Shown here piece after piece: positions 8,139 through 15,957 of a stretch of DNA of 50,013 bases (position 1 is the first letter of the stretch; every line of letters starts with the position of its first letter). The stretch comes from an uncultured Sphingomonadales bacterium (GTDB lineage Bacteria; Pseudomonadota; Alphaproteobacteria; Sphingomonadales; Sphingomonadaceae), in contig CALCBC010000029.1 in the NCBI GenBank assembly GCA_937898525.1, positions 1 through 50,013 on the forward strand. The letters run 5' to 3'. A program made the translations under genes and the position numbers. Under the pieces are notes generated by a model. The model worked only from the letters and a program-made list of their open reading frames with translations. It was not told the DNA's origin and ran no database searches.

Positions 8139-8840
8139 GTGCGACTGACTTTCGCCAGCTACAACATCCACAAGGCGGTGGGCGTCGACGGGCGTCGCGA
8201 CGCCGACCGGATCGTCACCGTGCTGCGCGAGCTCCAAGCCGACATCATCGCCCTGCAGGAGTGCGATTACCGCTTCGGCGAGCGCGAGAGCGTGCTCCCC
8301 AAGGCCATGCTCGACGATACCCCCTGGCGTGCCGCGCCGGTCGCCAAGCGCGCCCGCAGCCTCGGCTGGCACGGCAACGCGCTGCTCGTGCGGCGGGACA
8401 TCGAGATCGAGCACGCCGAGCCCCTCACGCTACCGACGCTCGAGCCGCGCGGCGCGGTGCGCGCCGACCTCGTGCTCGACGGCCGGCGCGTGCGCGTGCT
8501 CGGCATGCACCTCGATCTTTCGGGACTGCGGCGCCGCGACCAGATCCGGGCGATCCTCAAGCACTGCGACGGCTGCGAGCACGCCGTGCCGACCGTGCTG
8601 ATGGGCGACTTCAACCAGTGGGGCCTCGCGACCGGCGCCTTCCGCGAGTTCGCCAACGGCTGGCACGTCCCGCCGATCGGCAACAGCTTCCCGAGCCGCC
8701 GCCCGATCGCGCCGCTCGACCGCATTGTCCACTCGCCCGAATGGAGCTGCTGCGAGGCCGCCGTACACCACAGCGCGCTGGCCGCAGCGGCCTCCGACCA
8801 CCTCCCGGTGAGAGCAACGCTCGAGCTGCCCAATATATAG
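8139..8840 (+). CDS. Endonuclease/exonuclease/phosphatase family protein
   Basis: The 233-residue protein has the exonuclease III / sphingomyelinase-like fold. The metal and catalytic motifs are all present in order: SYNIHKAVG (Asn), LQECD (Glu), GMHLDLSG, GDFNQWG (Asp-Asn) and the terminal SDHLPV (Asp-His). The fold serves metal-dependent phosphodiester or phosphate hydrolysis; nuclease versus lipid-phosphate substrate cannot be decided. No signal peptide is visible. The GTG at 8139 gives the conserved start MRLTFASYNIHK, 15 bases after the PPOX gene. The stop at 8840 is followed by the glnK regulatory region. Confidence 0.86.
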   Translation: MRLTFASYNIHKAVGVDGRRDADRIVTVLRELQADIIALQECDYRFGERESVLPKAMLDDTPWRAAPVAKRARSLGWHGNALLVRRDIEIEHAEPLTLPTLEPRGAVRADLVLDGRRVRVLGMHLDLSGLRRRDQIRAILKHCDGCEHAVPTVLMGDFNQWGLATGAFREFANGWHVPPIGNSFPSRRPIAPLDRIVHSPEWSCCEAAVHHSALAAAASDHLPVRATLELPNI

Positions 8841-8927
8841 GCAACTTGCTCAAGATTCGAGCGCGCCGCCTGGCGAAGGCTTACGCCGTCGCGCGGCACG
8901 CGCTTGAACTTGCGGCGATTCCGGCGA

Positions 8928-8944
8928 TTGGCACACCAATTGCA
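8928..8944 (+). promoter_or_regulatory. Sigma-54 promoter of glnK-amtB
   Basis: The sequence TTGGCACACCAATTGCA has the two hallmark elements TGGCAC (8929-8934) and TTGCA (8940-8944), separated by exactly five bases. This agrees with the consensus TGGCAC-N5-TTGCW, including the invariant GG and GC pairs. It lies 48 bases upstream of the glnK ATG. PII-AmtB operons are classically activated by NtrC with sigma-54 under nitrogen limitation. I could not identify clear NtrC sites further upstream. Confidence 0.85.
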
Positions 8945-8991
8945 AAGATGCCCCCGGCCGGGGATCGCCCGGCAGTAACCGGGGGTCTGTG

Positions 8992-9330
8992 ATGAAATTC
9001 ATCATCGCCATCATCAAACCATTCAAGCTCGACGAGGTGCGCGAAGCCCTCGGGGCAATCGGCGTGGCGGGCATGACCGTCTCGGAGGTCAAGGGTTTCG
9101 GTCGCCAGAAGGGCCAAACCGAGATTTACCGCGGCGCCGAGTATTCGACCAACATGCTCCCCAAGGTGAAGCTGGAAATCGCCGCCAGCGACGCGCTCGC
9201 GCCGCAGGTGGTCGAAACCATCCAGCAGACCGCCAGCACCGACAGCATCGGTGACGGGAAGATTTTCGTGCTCGACCTCGCGTCGACCACGCGCATCCGC
9301 ACCGGCGAGACCGGCGACAACGCGCTGTGA
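8992..9330 (+). CDS. glnK: Nitrogen regulatory protein P-II
   Basis: A 112-residue trimeric signal protein that senses 2-oxoglutarate, ATP/ADP and glutamine, and gates the ammonium channel. ATG 8992 is preferred over the overlapping GTG 8989 because it places the T-loop tyrosine at position 51 (EIYRGAEYSTNMLPK), the uridylylation site. The N-terminus MKFIIAIIKPFKLDEVREAL and C-terminal GDGKIFVLDLASTTRIRTGETG (ATP-binding B and C loops) are canonical. It precedes amtB by 29 bases under a sigma-54 promoter, so GlnK is the natural name. The T-loop tip reads STNMLPK where many proteins have MVDFLPK, a modest variation. Confidence 0.95.
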   Translation: MKFIIAIIKPFKLDEVREALGAIGVAGMTVSEVKGFGRQKGQTEIYRGAEYSTNMLPKVKLEIAASDALAPQVVETIQQTASTDSIGDGKIFVLDLASTTRIRTGETGDNAL

Positions 9331-9359
9331 GCCTCACCTTGGACATGAGGGGTATGACT

Positions 9360-10730
9360 ATGATCCGCAAACTCGTTTGCGGCGCCGGCGCGCTGGGTGC
9401 GTCGATGTTCGCCGCGACGGCCGCCTGGGCGGCCGAGACTGCCGAAGCCGTAACCGACGCCGCCGCCGAGGCGGCTGCTGCCGTTCCGGCCGAGGTCGCC
9501 GAAGTGGTCGAGGAAGTGCCGACGATCGACACCGGCGACACCGCCTGGATGCTCATTTCGACCGTCCTCGTGCTGACGATGATCGTGCCGGGCCTCGCGC
9601 TGTTCTACGGCGGCCTGCTGCGCGCCAAGAACATGCTGTCGATGCTCACCCAGGTGCTGGTCCTTGCCAGCCTGGCGATCGTCGTCTGGGTGACCTGGGG
9701 CTACAGCGTCGCCTTCAGCGGCAGCAATCCGTTCTTCGGCGACCTGTCGACGGCGTTCCTCGCCGGCATCACGCCGGACTCCGTCTCGGGGACCATTCCG
9801 GAATACGTGTTCGTCAGCTTCCAGGCGACGTTCGCCGCGATCACCCTGGCACTCGCGCTCGGCTCGCTCGCCGAACGCGCCAAGTTCTCCGGCCTGCTGG
9901 TCTTCGGCCTCATCTGGCTGACCATCGTCTACTTCCCGATGGCGCACATGGTGTGGTCGGGTGACGGGTTCTTCGCCTCGCGCGGTGCGCTCGACTTCGC
10001 CGGTGGTACGGTCGTGCACATCAACGCGGGCGTCTCGGGCCTCGTCGGCGCGCTGATCGTCGGCAAGCGCCTCAGTTTCCCGCAGGAGCCGATGCCGCCG
10101 CACTCGCTGACCATGACGCTGATCGGCACGAGCCTGCTGTGGGTCGGCTGGTTCGGCTTCAACGCCGGCTCGGCCGCGGCTGCCAACGGCACCGCCGGCC
10201 TGGCGATGATCAACACCTTCACCGCCACCGCCGCCGCCGCCCTCGCCTGGTTCTTCGCCGAGAAGCTGTCGGGCCGCAAGTGGACCCTGCTCGGCGCCTG
10301 CTCGGGCGTGATCGCGGGCCTCGTCGCCATCACCCCGGCGGCTGCCTTCGCCGGTCCCTTCGGTGCGATCGTGCTCGGCGCGGTGGCCTCGGTCGGTGCC
10401 TACATCTTCGTCAGCTACATCAAGCCGAAGCTCGGCTTCGACGACACGGCTGACGTGTTCGGCATCCACGGCATTGCCGGCATCATCGGCTCGATCGGCG
10501 TCGCGTTCACCATGGCGCCGGGCCTCGGCGGTCCGGGCGATGCCGACTACACGATCGGCGGCCAGATCGGCACCCAGCTCTTCGCGACCGCTGTCGCCAT
10601 CGCCTGGGCCGCCATCGGTTCTGCGATCGCCTTCATGATCGCCAAGTACACCGTGGGTCTCCGGGTTACCGAGCAGGTCGAGGTCGAAGGTCTCGACATC
10701 GGCGAACACGGAGAGCGCGCCTACAACTGA
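9360..10730 (+). CDS. amtB: Ammonium transporter
   Basis: A 456-residue inner-membrane ammonium channel. A cleavable signal peptide (MIRKLVCGAGALGASMFAATAAWA) precedes an acidic, Ala-rich periplasmic stretch of about 35 residues and then the usual eleven membrane segments. The pore histidines are visible in GGTVVHINAGVSG and VFGIHGIAGIIG, and FYGGLLRAKNML and WVTWGYS are family motifs. ATG 9360 was chosen for its AGGGG Shine-Dalgarno seven bases upstream and for the clean signal peptide; in-frame GTG 9327 and ATGs 9345 and 9354 also exist. It is co-transcribed with glnK, whose product blocks the channel in nitrogen excess. A terminator follows. Confidence 0.95.
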   Translation: MIRKLVCGAGALGASMFAATAAWAAETAEAVTDAAAEAAAAVPAEVAEVVEEVPTIDTGDTAWMLISTVLVLTMIVPGLALFYGGLLRAKNMLSMLTQVLVLASLAIVVWVTWGYSVAFSGSNPFFGDLSTAFLAGITPDSVSGTIPEYVFVSFQATFAAITLALALGSLAERAKFSGLLVFGLIWLTIVYFPMAHMVWSGDGFFASRGALDFAGGTVVHINAGVSGLVGALIVGKRLSFPQEPMPPHSLTMTLIGTSLLWVGWFGFNAGSAAAANGTAGLAMINTFTATAAAALAWFFAEKLSGRKWTLLGACSGVIAGLVAITPAAAFAGPFGAIVLGAVASVGAYIFVSYIKPKLGFDDTADVFGIHGIAGIIGSIGVAFTMAPGLGGPGDADYTIGGQIGTQLFATAVAIAWAAIGSAIAFMIAKYTVGLRVTEQVEVEGLDIGEHGERAYN

Positions 10731-10809
10731 TGCAAGGTTTGGCGGGGTCGGGGCTCCTCTCCTCGACCCGATCCCGCCCCCAGACGTTCCTCCTGCGAAC
10801 GCAGACTAA

Positions 10810-10840
10810 GGGCCGGAGTCTTCGCTCCGGCCCCTTTTTT
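10810..10840 (+). terminator. Rho-independent terminator of glnK-amtB
   Basis: GGGCCGGAG (10810-10818) pairs perfectly with CTCCGGCCC (10825-10833) around a 6-base loop containing TTCG. A run of T follows at 10835-10840. It sits about 80 bases after the amtB stop. The rest of the gap up to 11100 holds only the presumed promoter region of the OmpA-like gene; I see no further gene in it. Confidence 0.9.
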
Positions 10841-11100
10841 GTGTCCGCGTTCTGGCATCTCCGCCGCGTGCGACGAGTGTAGCTTTTGCGCAACAAATGG
10901 ATGCAAAACGCACGATCACACTTGCATTTCTGTCGCCTCGGGCGTCAGGCGCTGGAACGAACGCGCGGCTGAATCCTTGGAAGTTCGGACTGTGCGAACG
11001 GGTCGCGCTGCCTTGGGTAAAACTGGACGTCCGACTTTAGTTGCCAGAAATTCAAGCTGGAATTACAAGGCGGGCGGGCAGGTTCAAAGGGGAATCCAAT

Positions 11101-12234
11101 ATGAGAAAGATTGCGCTGGGAATGGCAGTTGCGGCTACGGCAATTGCCGCACCCGCCTTGGCCAGGGATGGCCAGGCCTATCTCGAAGCCGATATCGGCG
11201 CCGTGATCGACAATGAGGTCGACGTCGCCATCGCAGGCTTCGAGAACGCCGCCAGGATCGACCATTCCGACGGCTGGGATCTCGGCGGGATCTTCGGCTA
11301 CGACTTCGGCTTCCTCCGTGCCGAGGCCGAGGTATCCTACAAGGAAGGCGATCCCGACACGATCGTCGCGACCGGACCGGGCATTCCTTTCCTGACCACG
11401 GCGCCGGTAACCGGGACTTTTGACCCGGTCGCGGGCGAGCTTTCGCTGGTCTCGGTGATGGCGAACGCCCTGCTCGACTTCGGTGGCAACGACGGCATCG
11501 GCTTCTCCGTCGGTGGCGGCGTCGGCCACGTCTGGGCCAACGCCAACTATATTCCGGGCGTGAACTTCGCTCGGCCGTTCGGCGGGTACCTCGACGACAG
11601 CGATCACGATTGGGCGTGGCAGGGCATTGCCCATATCCGCGTTCCGGTGTCTGACGAGGCCGAGATCGGCCTGAAGTATCGCTACTTCAACACCAAGCAG
11701 TTCGAGATGGTCGACACCATCGGGCGCGCCAATGCGTTCGAGGTGGAGTCGCACTCGGCGCTGCTGACGTTCACGGCCAACCTCGGTGGCCGGGAAGCGC
11801 CTCCGCCGCCTCCGCCACCGCCGCCCCCGCCGCCGCCTCCTCCGCCCCCGCCGCCTCCGCCGCCGCCTCCGCCGGTCGCGCAGTGCAACCAGGGGCCGTA
11901 CATCGTGTTCTTCGACTGGGATAAGTCGGACATCACGCCCGAGGCTGCGACGATCCTCAACAACGCGGTCACGGCCTATGCCAACTGCGGCACGGCCTCG
12001 ATCATGCTGGCAGGTCACACCGACCGGTCGGGTTCGGCGGAGTACAACATGGGCCTCGCGGCTCGCCGCAACGCGAGCGTGCAGACCTACCTGACCGGCC
12101 GCGGCATCCCCGCGTCGCGGATCACCAGCCAGGCGTTCGGCGAATCCATGCCACGCGTCCCGACCGCCGACGGCGTTCGCGAGCTGCAGAACCGTCGCGT
12201 GGAGATCACCTACGGGCCCGGCTCGGGCCAGTAA
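11101..12234 (+). CDS. OmpA-family outer membrane protein with long polyproline linker
   Basis: A 377-residue envelope protein. Signal peptide MRKIALGMAVAATAIAAPALA is followed by an eight-stranded beta-barrel-like domain (to about residue 233). A run of 25 consecutive prolines (11800-11874) links it to a C-terminal OmpA peptidoglycan-binding domain. The latter carries VFFDWDKSDITPEA, the motif LAGHTDRSGSAEYNMGLAARR and the closing LQNRRVEITY. It should tie the outer membrane to peptidoglycan. ATG 11101 has AAGGGG about nine bases upstream; an in-frame TTG at 11041 lacks a signal peptide. The length of the proline run is unusual even for this family. A strong terminator follows. Confidence 0.93.
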   Translation: MRKIALGMAVAATAIAAPALARDGQAYLEADIGAVIDNEVDVAIAGFENAARIDHSDGWDLGGIFGYDFGFLRAEAEVSYKEGDPDTIVATGPGIPFLTTAPVTGTFDPVAGELSLVSVMANALLDFGGNDGIGFSVGGGVGHVWANANYIPGVNFARPFGGYLDDSDHDWAWQGIAHIRVPVSDEAEIGLKYRYFNTKQFEMVDTIGRANAFEVESHSALLTFTANLGGREAPPPPPPPPPPPPPPPPPPPPPPPPPVAQCNQGPYIVFFDWDKSDITPEAATILNNAVTAYANCGTASIMLAGHTDRSGSAEYNMGLAARRNASVQTYLTGRGIPASRITSQAFGESMPRVPTADGVRELQNRRVEITYGPGSGQ

Positions 12235-12248
12235 TCCCGCGCCGAGAC

Positions 12249-12291
12249 AAGAAGGGGGCCGGAAAGCTCAGACTTTCCGGCCCCTCTTCTT
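12249..12291. terminator. Bidirectional terminator between ompA-like and DUF442 genes
   Basis: GGGGCCGGAAAG (12255-12266) pairs perfectly with CTTTCCGGCCCC (12273-12284) across a six-base loop. The flanks AAGAAG and CTTCTT extend the stem with one bulge. T-rich sequence follows on the plus strand and, through the A-rich upstream flank, on the minus strand. It separates convergent genes and probably serves both. Confidence 0.88.
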
Positions 12292-12323
12292 GCGTGTCGT
12301 CCGGGTGAGGGGTGCGTTGCGGC

Positions 12324-12764
12324 TCAGGCGCCGGAGCGCGAAGCCAGCGTCTCGAGCAGCGGACGGATTGGCCCGACGTCGTAGCCGGCGCGCGCGGCAT
12401 CCGCGGCGATTTCATCGGGCGCGCGCCCCCGCTGGGCCTGTGCGAGCGACCACAGCAGGGTCGACCGCGTGCCTGAGCGGCAATAGGCGAGCACCGGGCC
12501 CCGAGCCGCCTCGAGCGCCTCGGCCATGGCGCTGACCTGCGCCTCGCTGAAGCCGGAATGGGTCACCGGGATCGCGAGATAGTCGAGTCCGGCCGCCCTC
12601 GCGGCCGCCTCGATCTCGGGGCCCGGCACCTGGTCCTCCGCTTCGCCTTCGGGCCGATTGTTGACGACCAGCGCGAATCCCCTGGCCTGTGCTTCGGCTA
12701 CATCTGAGAGGTCGATCTGGGGGCTTGCCCAGAACGTGTCGGTCACTTGCCGGAACTTGCTCAC
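12324..12764 (-). CDS. DUF442 / TIGR01244 family phosphatase-like protein
   Basis: The 146-residue protein resembles the beta-lactamase-hydrolase-like (BLH/DUF442) proteins, which have a tyrosine-phosphatase fold and are often annotated as sulfur transferases. The N-terminal FRQVTDTFWASPQ, the central VVNNRPEGEAEDQ, and the cysteine loop AYCRSGTRSTLLW (Cys in a Cx4R loop) are diagnostic. The GTG at 12764 overlaps the upstream terC-like stop by 4 bases, so the two are co-translated. Relatives occur with sulfide-oxidising proteins or alone. Here the partner is a TerC-type membrane protein, which does not settle the role. Confidence 0.82.
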   Translation of the reverse strand: MSKFRQVTDTFWASPQIDLSDVAEAQARGFALVVNNRPEGEAEDQVPGPEIEAAARAAGLDYLAIPVTHSGFSEAQVSAMAEALEAARGPVLAYCRSGTRSTLLWSLAQAQRGRAPDEIAADAARAGYDVGPIRPLLETLASRSGA

Positions 12765-13570
12765 GCTCCGCCCTCCTCTGCCGCCTGGCGGACCGCGCGG
12801 GCACGCCGGTTCCGCTTGATCATGTTGAGCACCTCCACCGCCACGGAGAACGCCATCGCGGTGTAGATGTATCCCTTGGGAACGTGGAACCCGAACCCGT
12901 CTGCGATCAGCACCAGGCCGATCATCACCAGAAAGGCCAGGGCGAGCATCACCAGGGTCGGGTTGCGGTTGATGAACTTCGCCAGCGGATCGGCCGCCAC
13001 CAGCATTATGCCGACCGTGATGACCACCGCGGCGACCATGATCGCCACATGGTCGGCCATGCCCACCGCGGTCAGGATCGAATCGACCGAGAACACCATG
13101 TCGAGCGCGATGATCTGGACGATCGCGCTTCCGAACGTGAGCGTGGCAGTACCTCTCGTCTTGTCGAGCAGCTCGCCGGAGTCCTCTTCCGGGTCGATGT
13201 TGTGGTGGATTTCCTTGGTCGCCTTCCAGAGCAGGAACAGGCCGCCGGCAAGGAGGATGAGGTCGCGGCCCGAGAACGCCGTCTCGAAGGTCGGCCCGCC
13301 GTGGGGCCCCTCGCCGCCCGCGATGCCGAGATCGAACAGCGGGGCCTGCAGCGTGACGATCCAGCCGATCAGCAACAGCAGGGCGATGCGCATGACCAGC
13401 GCGAGGATCAGCCCGATTCGCCGCGCGCGCTGCTGCTGGTGTTCGGGGAGGCGCCCGGAGAGGATCGCGATGAAGATCAGGTTGTCGATGCCGAGCACGA
13501 CTTCGAGCAGCACGAGCGTCACGAGGGCCGCCCAGGCAGCAGGATCCGACAGCAGCGAAAGGATCTCCAT
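12761..13570 (-). CDS. TerC family integral membrane protein
   Basis: A 269-residue inner-membrane protein with about seven predicted segments. It carries the TerC hallmarks with acidic residues inside the membrane: EVVLGIDNLIFIAI near residue 24 and LDMVFSVDSILTAVGMADH in the middle. The family is linked to metal (especially manganese) efflux during secretion and to tellurium resistance. The ATG at 13570 starts MEILSLLSDPAAWAALVTL, a standard N-terminus; a longer open frame upstream has no family support. The gene runs into the DUF442 gene with a GTGA overlap. A segment rich in basic residues closes the C-terminus. Confidence 0.9.
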   Translation of the reverse strand: MEILSLLSDPAAWAALVTLVLLEVVLGIDNLIFIAILSGRLPEHQQQRARRIGLILALVMRIALLLLIGWIVTLQAPLFDLGIAGGEGPHGGPTFETAFSGRDLILLAGGLFLLWKATKEIHHNIDPEEDSGELLDKTRGTATLTFGSAIVQIIALDMVFSVDSILTAVGMADHVAIMVAAVVITVGIMLVAADPLAKFINRNPTLVMLALAFLVMIGLVLIADGFGFHVPKGYIYTAMAFSVAVEVLNMIKRNRRARAVRQAAEEGGA

Positions 13571-13715
13571 GCCGCTCTCTTGCCGAACGCCCAGAGACTG
13601 GCAAGCAGCGTCGCACCGATTCGCGCTTTCGCAGCGCGCCGCATCCTGCGGCAGCCGAAACCGCGGTCCGGCTGCCCTGTTGGGCAGGACAGGAAACGAG
13701 AAGGGAACGACGACG

Positions 13716-14375
13716 ATGCGAATGACGGCGGCCGGGATCGGGAGCGTCCTCCTCATGGGGGCGATAGCCGGTTGCGCTCCACAACCTGGCCCTACCGGCG
13801 CGCGGGCCGCGCCGCCGGCCACCGTGGCGACCACTCCCGCGGGCGGACCGTTGATTACCGGAACTTCGACCGCTTCGATGGCAGGCCAGTATGAACGGCC
13901 GATACTAGGGCCGACGCCCGCCGCCGGCGCCAGCGCCTGGGTTCGACCGGCCCCGGCGCCGGCCTTCGTGGATTCCACCCCCCTGCCCCCGGCCGCGCCG
14001 CCTCCGCCTCCGCCGGCCGCAGTCGCCAACCGACAGCCGGCGCCTCCATCTGGGTCCGTCCCGCCATCCGAGGTCGTCCGGCCGGAAGCCGCCGCCGCCG
14101 ACGCTCCCGACCCGGCGCCGGGCGCCGGCGCTGATCTCGCCGCCGGTCGCCGGTTGTTCGTCGACTATGCCTGCGGCACCTGCCACACGCTGGCGGACGC
14201 GGGCGGTACCGGCGGCATCGGTCCCTCGCTCGACCGCAACCCTCGCCTGACGCAAGCGCTTGCTGCCGACGTGATCGCCAACGGCAGCGGGGCGATGCCG
14301 GCGTTCGGCGGGCAGCTGAGCGAGAGCGAGATCGAGACGCTGGCCGCCTACGTCGTGCACGCGGCGCGCGACTGA
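13716..14375 (+). CDS. Lipoprotein c-type cytochrome
   Basis: The 219-residue exported protein starts with a lipoprotein signal (LLMGAIAGC, Cys near residue 20). About 110 residues of Pro/Ala-rich low-complexity linker follow. The C-terminal single-heme domain has CGTCH as the heme-attachment motif (in VDYACGTCHTLAD) and GAMPAFGGQLSE providing the axial Met. It therefore probably hangs on the membrane as a tethered electron carrier in the periplasm. ATG 13716 has GAAGGGA about ten bases upstream. The gene is divergent from terC and meets the next minus-strand gene tail to tail. The redox partner is unknown. Confidence 0.87.
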   Translation: MRMTAAGIGSVLLMGAIAGCAPQPGPTGARAAPPATVATTPAGGPLITGTSTASMAGQYERPILGPTPAAGASAWVRPAPAPAFVDSTPLPPAAPPPPPPAAVANRQPAPPSGSVPPSEVVRPEAAAADAPDPAPGAGADLAAGRRLFVDYACGTCHTLADAGGTGGIGPSLDRNPRLTQALAADVIANGSGAMPAFGGQLSESEIETLAAYVVHAARD

Positions 14376-14381
14376 CGCCGG

Positions 14382-14945
14382 CTACTTGCCCGCGAGGTGC
14401 CGGGCCCAGTCGATCCGGGCCAGCGCCACGAGCCCGCCGATCATCGCCAGCTGCAGGCCGATCCCGAGCGGGCTGGTCAGGGCCTCGCGGAACGCGTCGC
14501 CGATCGTCAGGCGCTCGACCACCTTCGCCCCGCCGGCGTAGACCGAGTACTCCACGAGCCGGCCGGCGAAGAATATCAGCGTGAACGGCGCCAGCCGGAC
14601 GCCGGTCAGGCCGGCGGCGGCGAACAGCTGCGCCGAGGGGAGTGGCGAAAGCGCGAACAGGCCGAGCGCGAGCCATCCGCGCCGGTGGTTCTTCTCGAGG
14701 GCGGCCTTCGCCGCCTCGAGATTGTTTCGCGTCTTTTCCGACACCCGTTCGCGCAGGAGCCGAAAGCCGTGCGCGAGACCGTAGCGGCCGAGCGCCGCCG
14801 CCACCGCTCCGGTCACGACGATTCCCGGCAAGGGAAGCTCGCCGTTGAGCCCGTAGAGGACGATGATCGTCCAGGTCGGCGGGGCGAAAGCCGGCACCAG
14901 GTTGATCGCGAGAACCAGCGCGAAGAGCAGCAGGTAGGCGGTCAC
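14382..14945 (-). CDS. Small multi-pass membrane protein, possibly DedA/VTT-like
   Basis: A 187-residue inner-membrane protein starting at GTG 14945, seven bases after the hemH stop. It has hydrophobic segments at about 2-20, 24-45, 85-110, 115-135 and 155-175. The pattern NLVPAFAPPTWTIIV, then a Gly-rich helix (TGAVAAALGRYGLAHGFRLL), a charged cytoplasmic loop and FALSPLPSAQLFAAAGLTG recalls the DedA/VTT fold. I would not assign a function. It is the last gene of the mrp - molybdoenzyme - hemH run and probably shares that transcript. Confidence 0.7.
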   Translation of the reverse strand: MTAYLLLFALVLAINLVPAFAPPTWTIIVLYGLNGELPLPGIVVTGAVAAALGRYGLAHGFRLLRERVSEKTRNNLEAAKAALEKNHRRGWLALGLFALSPLPSAQLFAAAGLTGVRLAPFTLIFFAGRLVEYSVYAGGAKVVERLTIGDAFREALTSPLGIGLQLAMIGGLVALARIDWARHLAGK

Positions 14946-14952
14946 GGGCGCT

Positions 14953-15957
14953 TCAGATCCAGCCGGCCAGCTCGCGTCGGACCAATCTTTCGAGCATCGC
15001 CATGCCGGCTGCCCCGGCGTTGAGGCAGGACAGTACGGCAAAGTGCTCGCCGCCGGCGCCGAGAAAGCGGTCGCGGCCGCGGATCGCGAGCTCCTCCAGA
15101 GTCTCGAGGCAATCGGCGGAGAAACCCGGCGCCGCCACTGCAAGACGTTTCGTTCCGGCCCGGGCCTCTTCGGCCAGCACCGCGTCGGTCGCGGGCTCGA
15201 GCCACTTGGCCTTTCCGAAACGCGACTGGAACGACGTCGCGAAGCGCAGTCCCGGGCGTGCCAGCGCTCCCTCGAGCAGGCGCGCCGTCTTGCGGCAATG
15301 GCAATGATAGGGATCGCCGAGATGCAGCGAGCGCTCGGGCGTGCCGTGGAAGCTGAGCAGCAGCACCTCGGGCGTGAAGTCGAGTGCGTCCAGCTGCGCG
15401 GCGAGATCGCTCGCCAGCGCGCCGATGTAGGCGGGGTCGTCGTAGTACGGCGGCAGAGTGCGCAGCGCCGGCTGGCGGCGCATCCGCCGGAGCGCTTTGC
15501 CGGCCGCGTCGATCGCCGTCGCCGTGGTCGAGGCGCTGTACTGCGGGTAGAGCGGGGCGAGGAGGATGCGGTCGCAGCCGGCTTCGACGAGCTTTTGCAA
15601 CTCGTCGCCGATCGCCGGACGTCCGTAGCGCATGGCATGGGCTACCTCGACCGTGTCGCCGAGGCGCGCCTGGAGGGCCCGGGCCTGCTCCGCGGTGATC
15701 GCCGCCAGCGGCGAGCCGGCCTCCGTCCAGACCTGCGCATAGGCGCGCGCCGACTTCTTCGGCCGTGTGTTGAGGATGATCCCGCGCAGGATCGGCTGCC
15801 AGACGACCGGCGGGATCTCGACCACGCGGCGGTCGGACAGGAACTCGGCGAGATAGCGGCGCACCGCTCCGGGCGTCGGCGCGTCGGGGGTGCCGAGGTT
15901 GACCAGCAACACGCCGACGCGTCCGCTCGCGACGGCCGGATGGTCGGGCGGCCGCAT
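14953..15957 (-). CDS. hemH: Ferrochelatase
   Basis: The 334-residue enzyme inserts Fe2+ into protoporphyrin IX, the last step of heme synthesis. Motifs include GVLLVNLGTPDAP at residue 14, the product-site LLAPLYPQYSASTTA, the catalytic His in LLSFHGTPERSLHLGDPYH, and the C-terminal VAAPGFSADCLETLEEL. Length is typical of bacterial forms. The ATG overlaps the stop of the upstream molybdoenzyme gene by one base (TGATG), so translation is coupled. Cysteines in CHCRK and SCLNAG recall those that bind an Fe-S cluster in some ferrochelatases, but the set is not clear enough to claim one. Confidence 0.95.
   Translation of the reverse strand: MRPPDHPAVASGRVGVLLVNLGTPDAPTPGAVRRYLAEFLSDRRVVEIPPVVWQPILRGIILNTRPKKSARAYAQVWTEAGSPLAAITAEQARALQARLGDTVEVAHAMRYGRPAIGDELQKLVEAGCDRILLAPLYPQYSASTTATAIDAAGKALRRMRRQPALRTLPPYYDDPAYIGALASDLAAQLDALDFTPEVLLLSFHGTPERSLHLGDPYHCHCRKTARLLEGALARPGLRFATSFQSRFGKAKWLEPATDAVLAEEARAGTKRLAVAAPGFSADCLETLEELAIRGRDRFLGAGGEHFAVLSCLNAGAAGMAMLERLVRRELAGWI

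Noticed and set aside
9126..10709. A 527-residue antisense frame opposite glnK-amtB
   Set aside because: Strongly charged low-complexity shadow of a membrane protein gene; no signal or domain.
11682..11972. A poly-glycine protein on the minus strand
   Set aside because: It is the complement of the polyproline codons of the OmpA-like gene.
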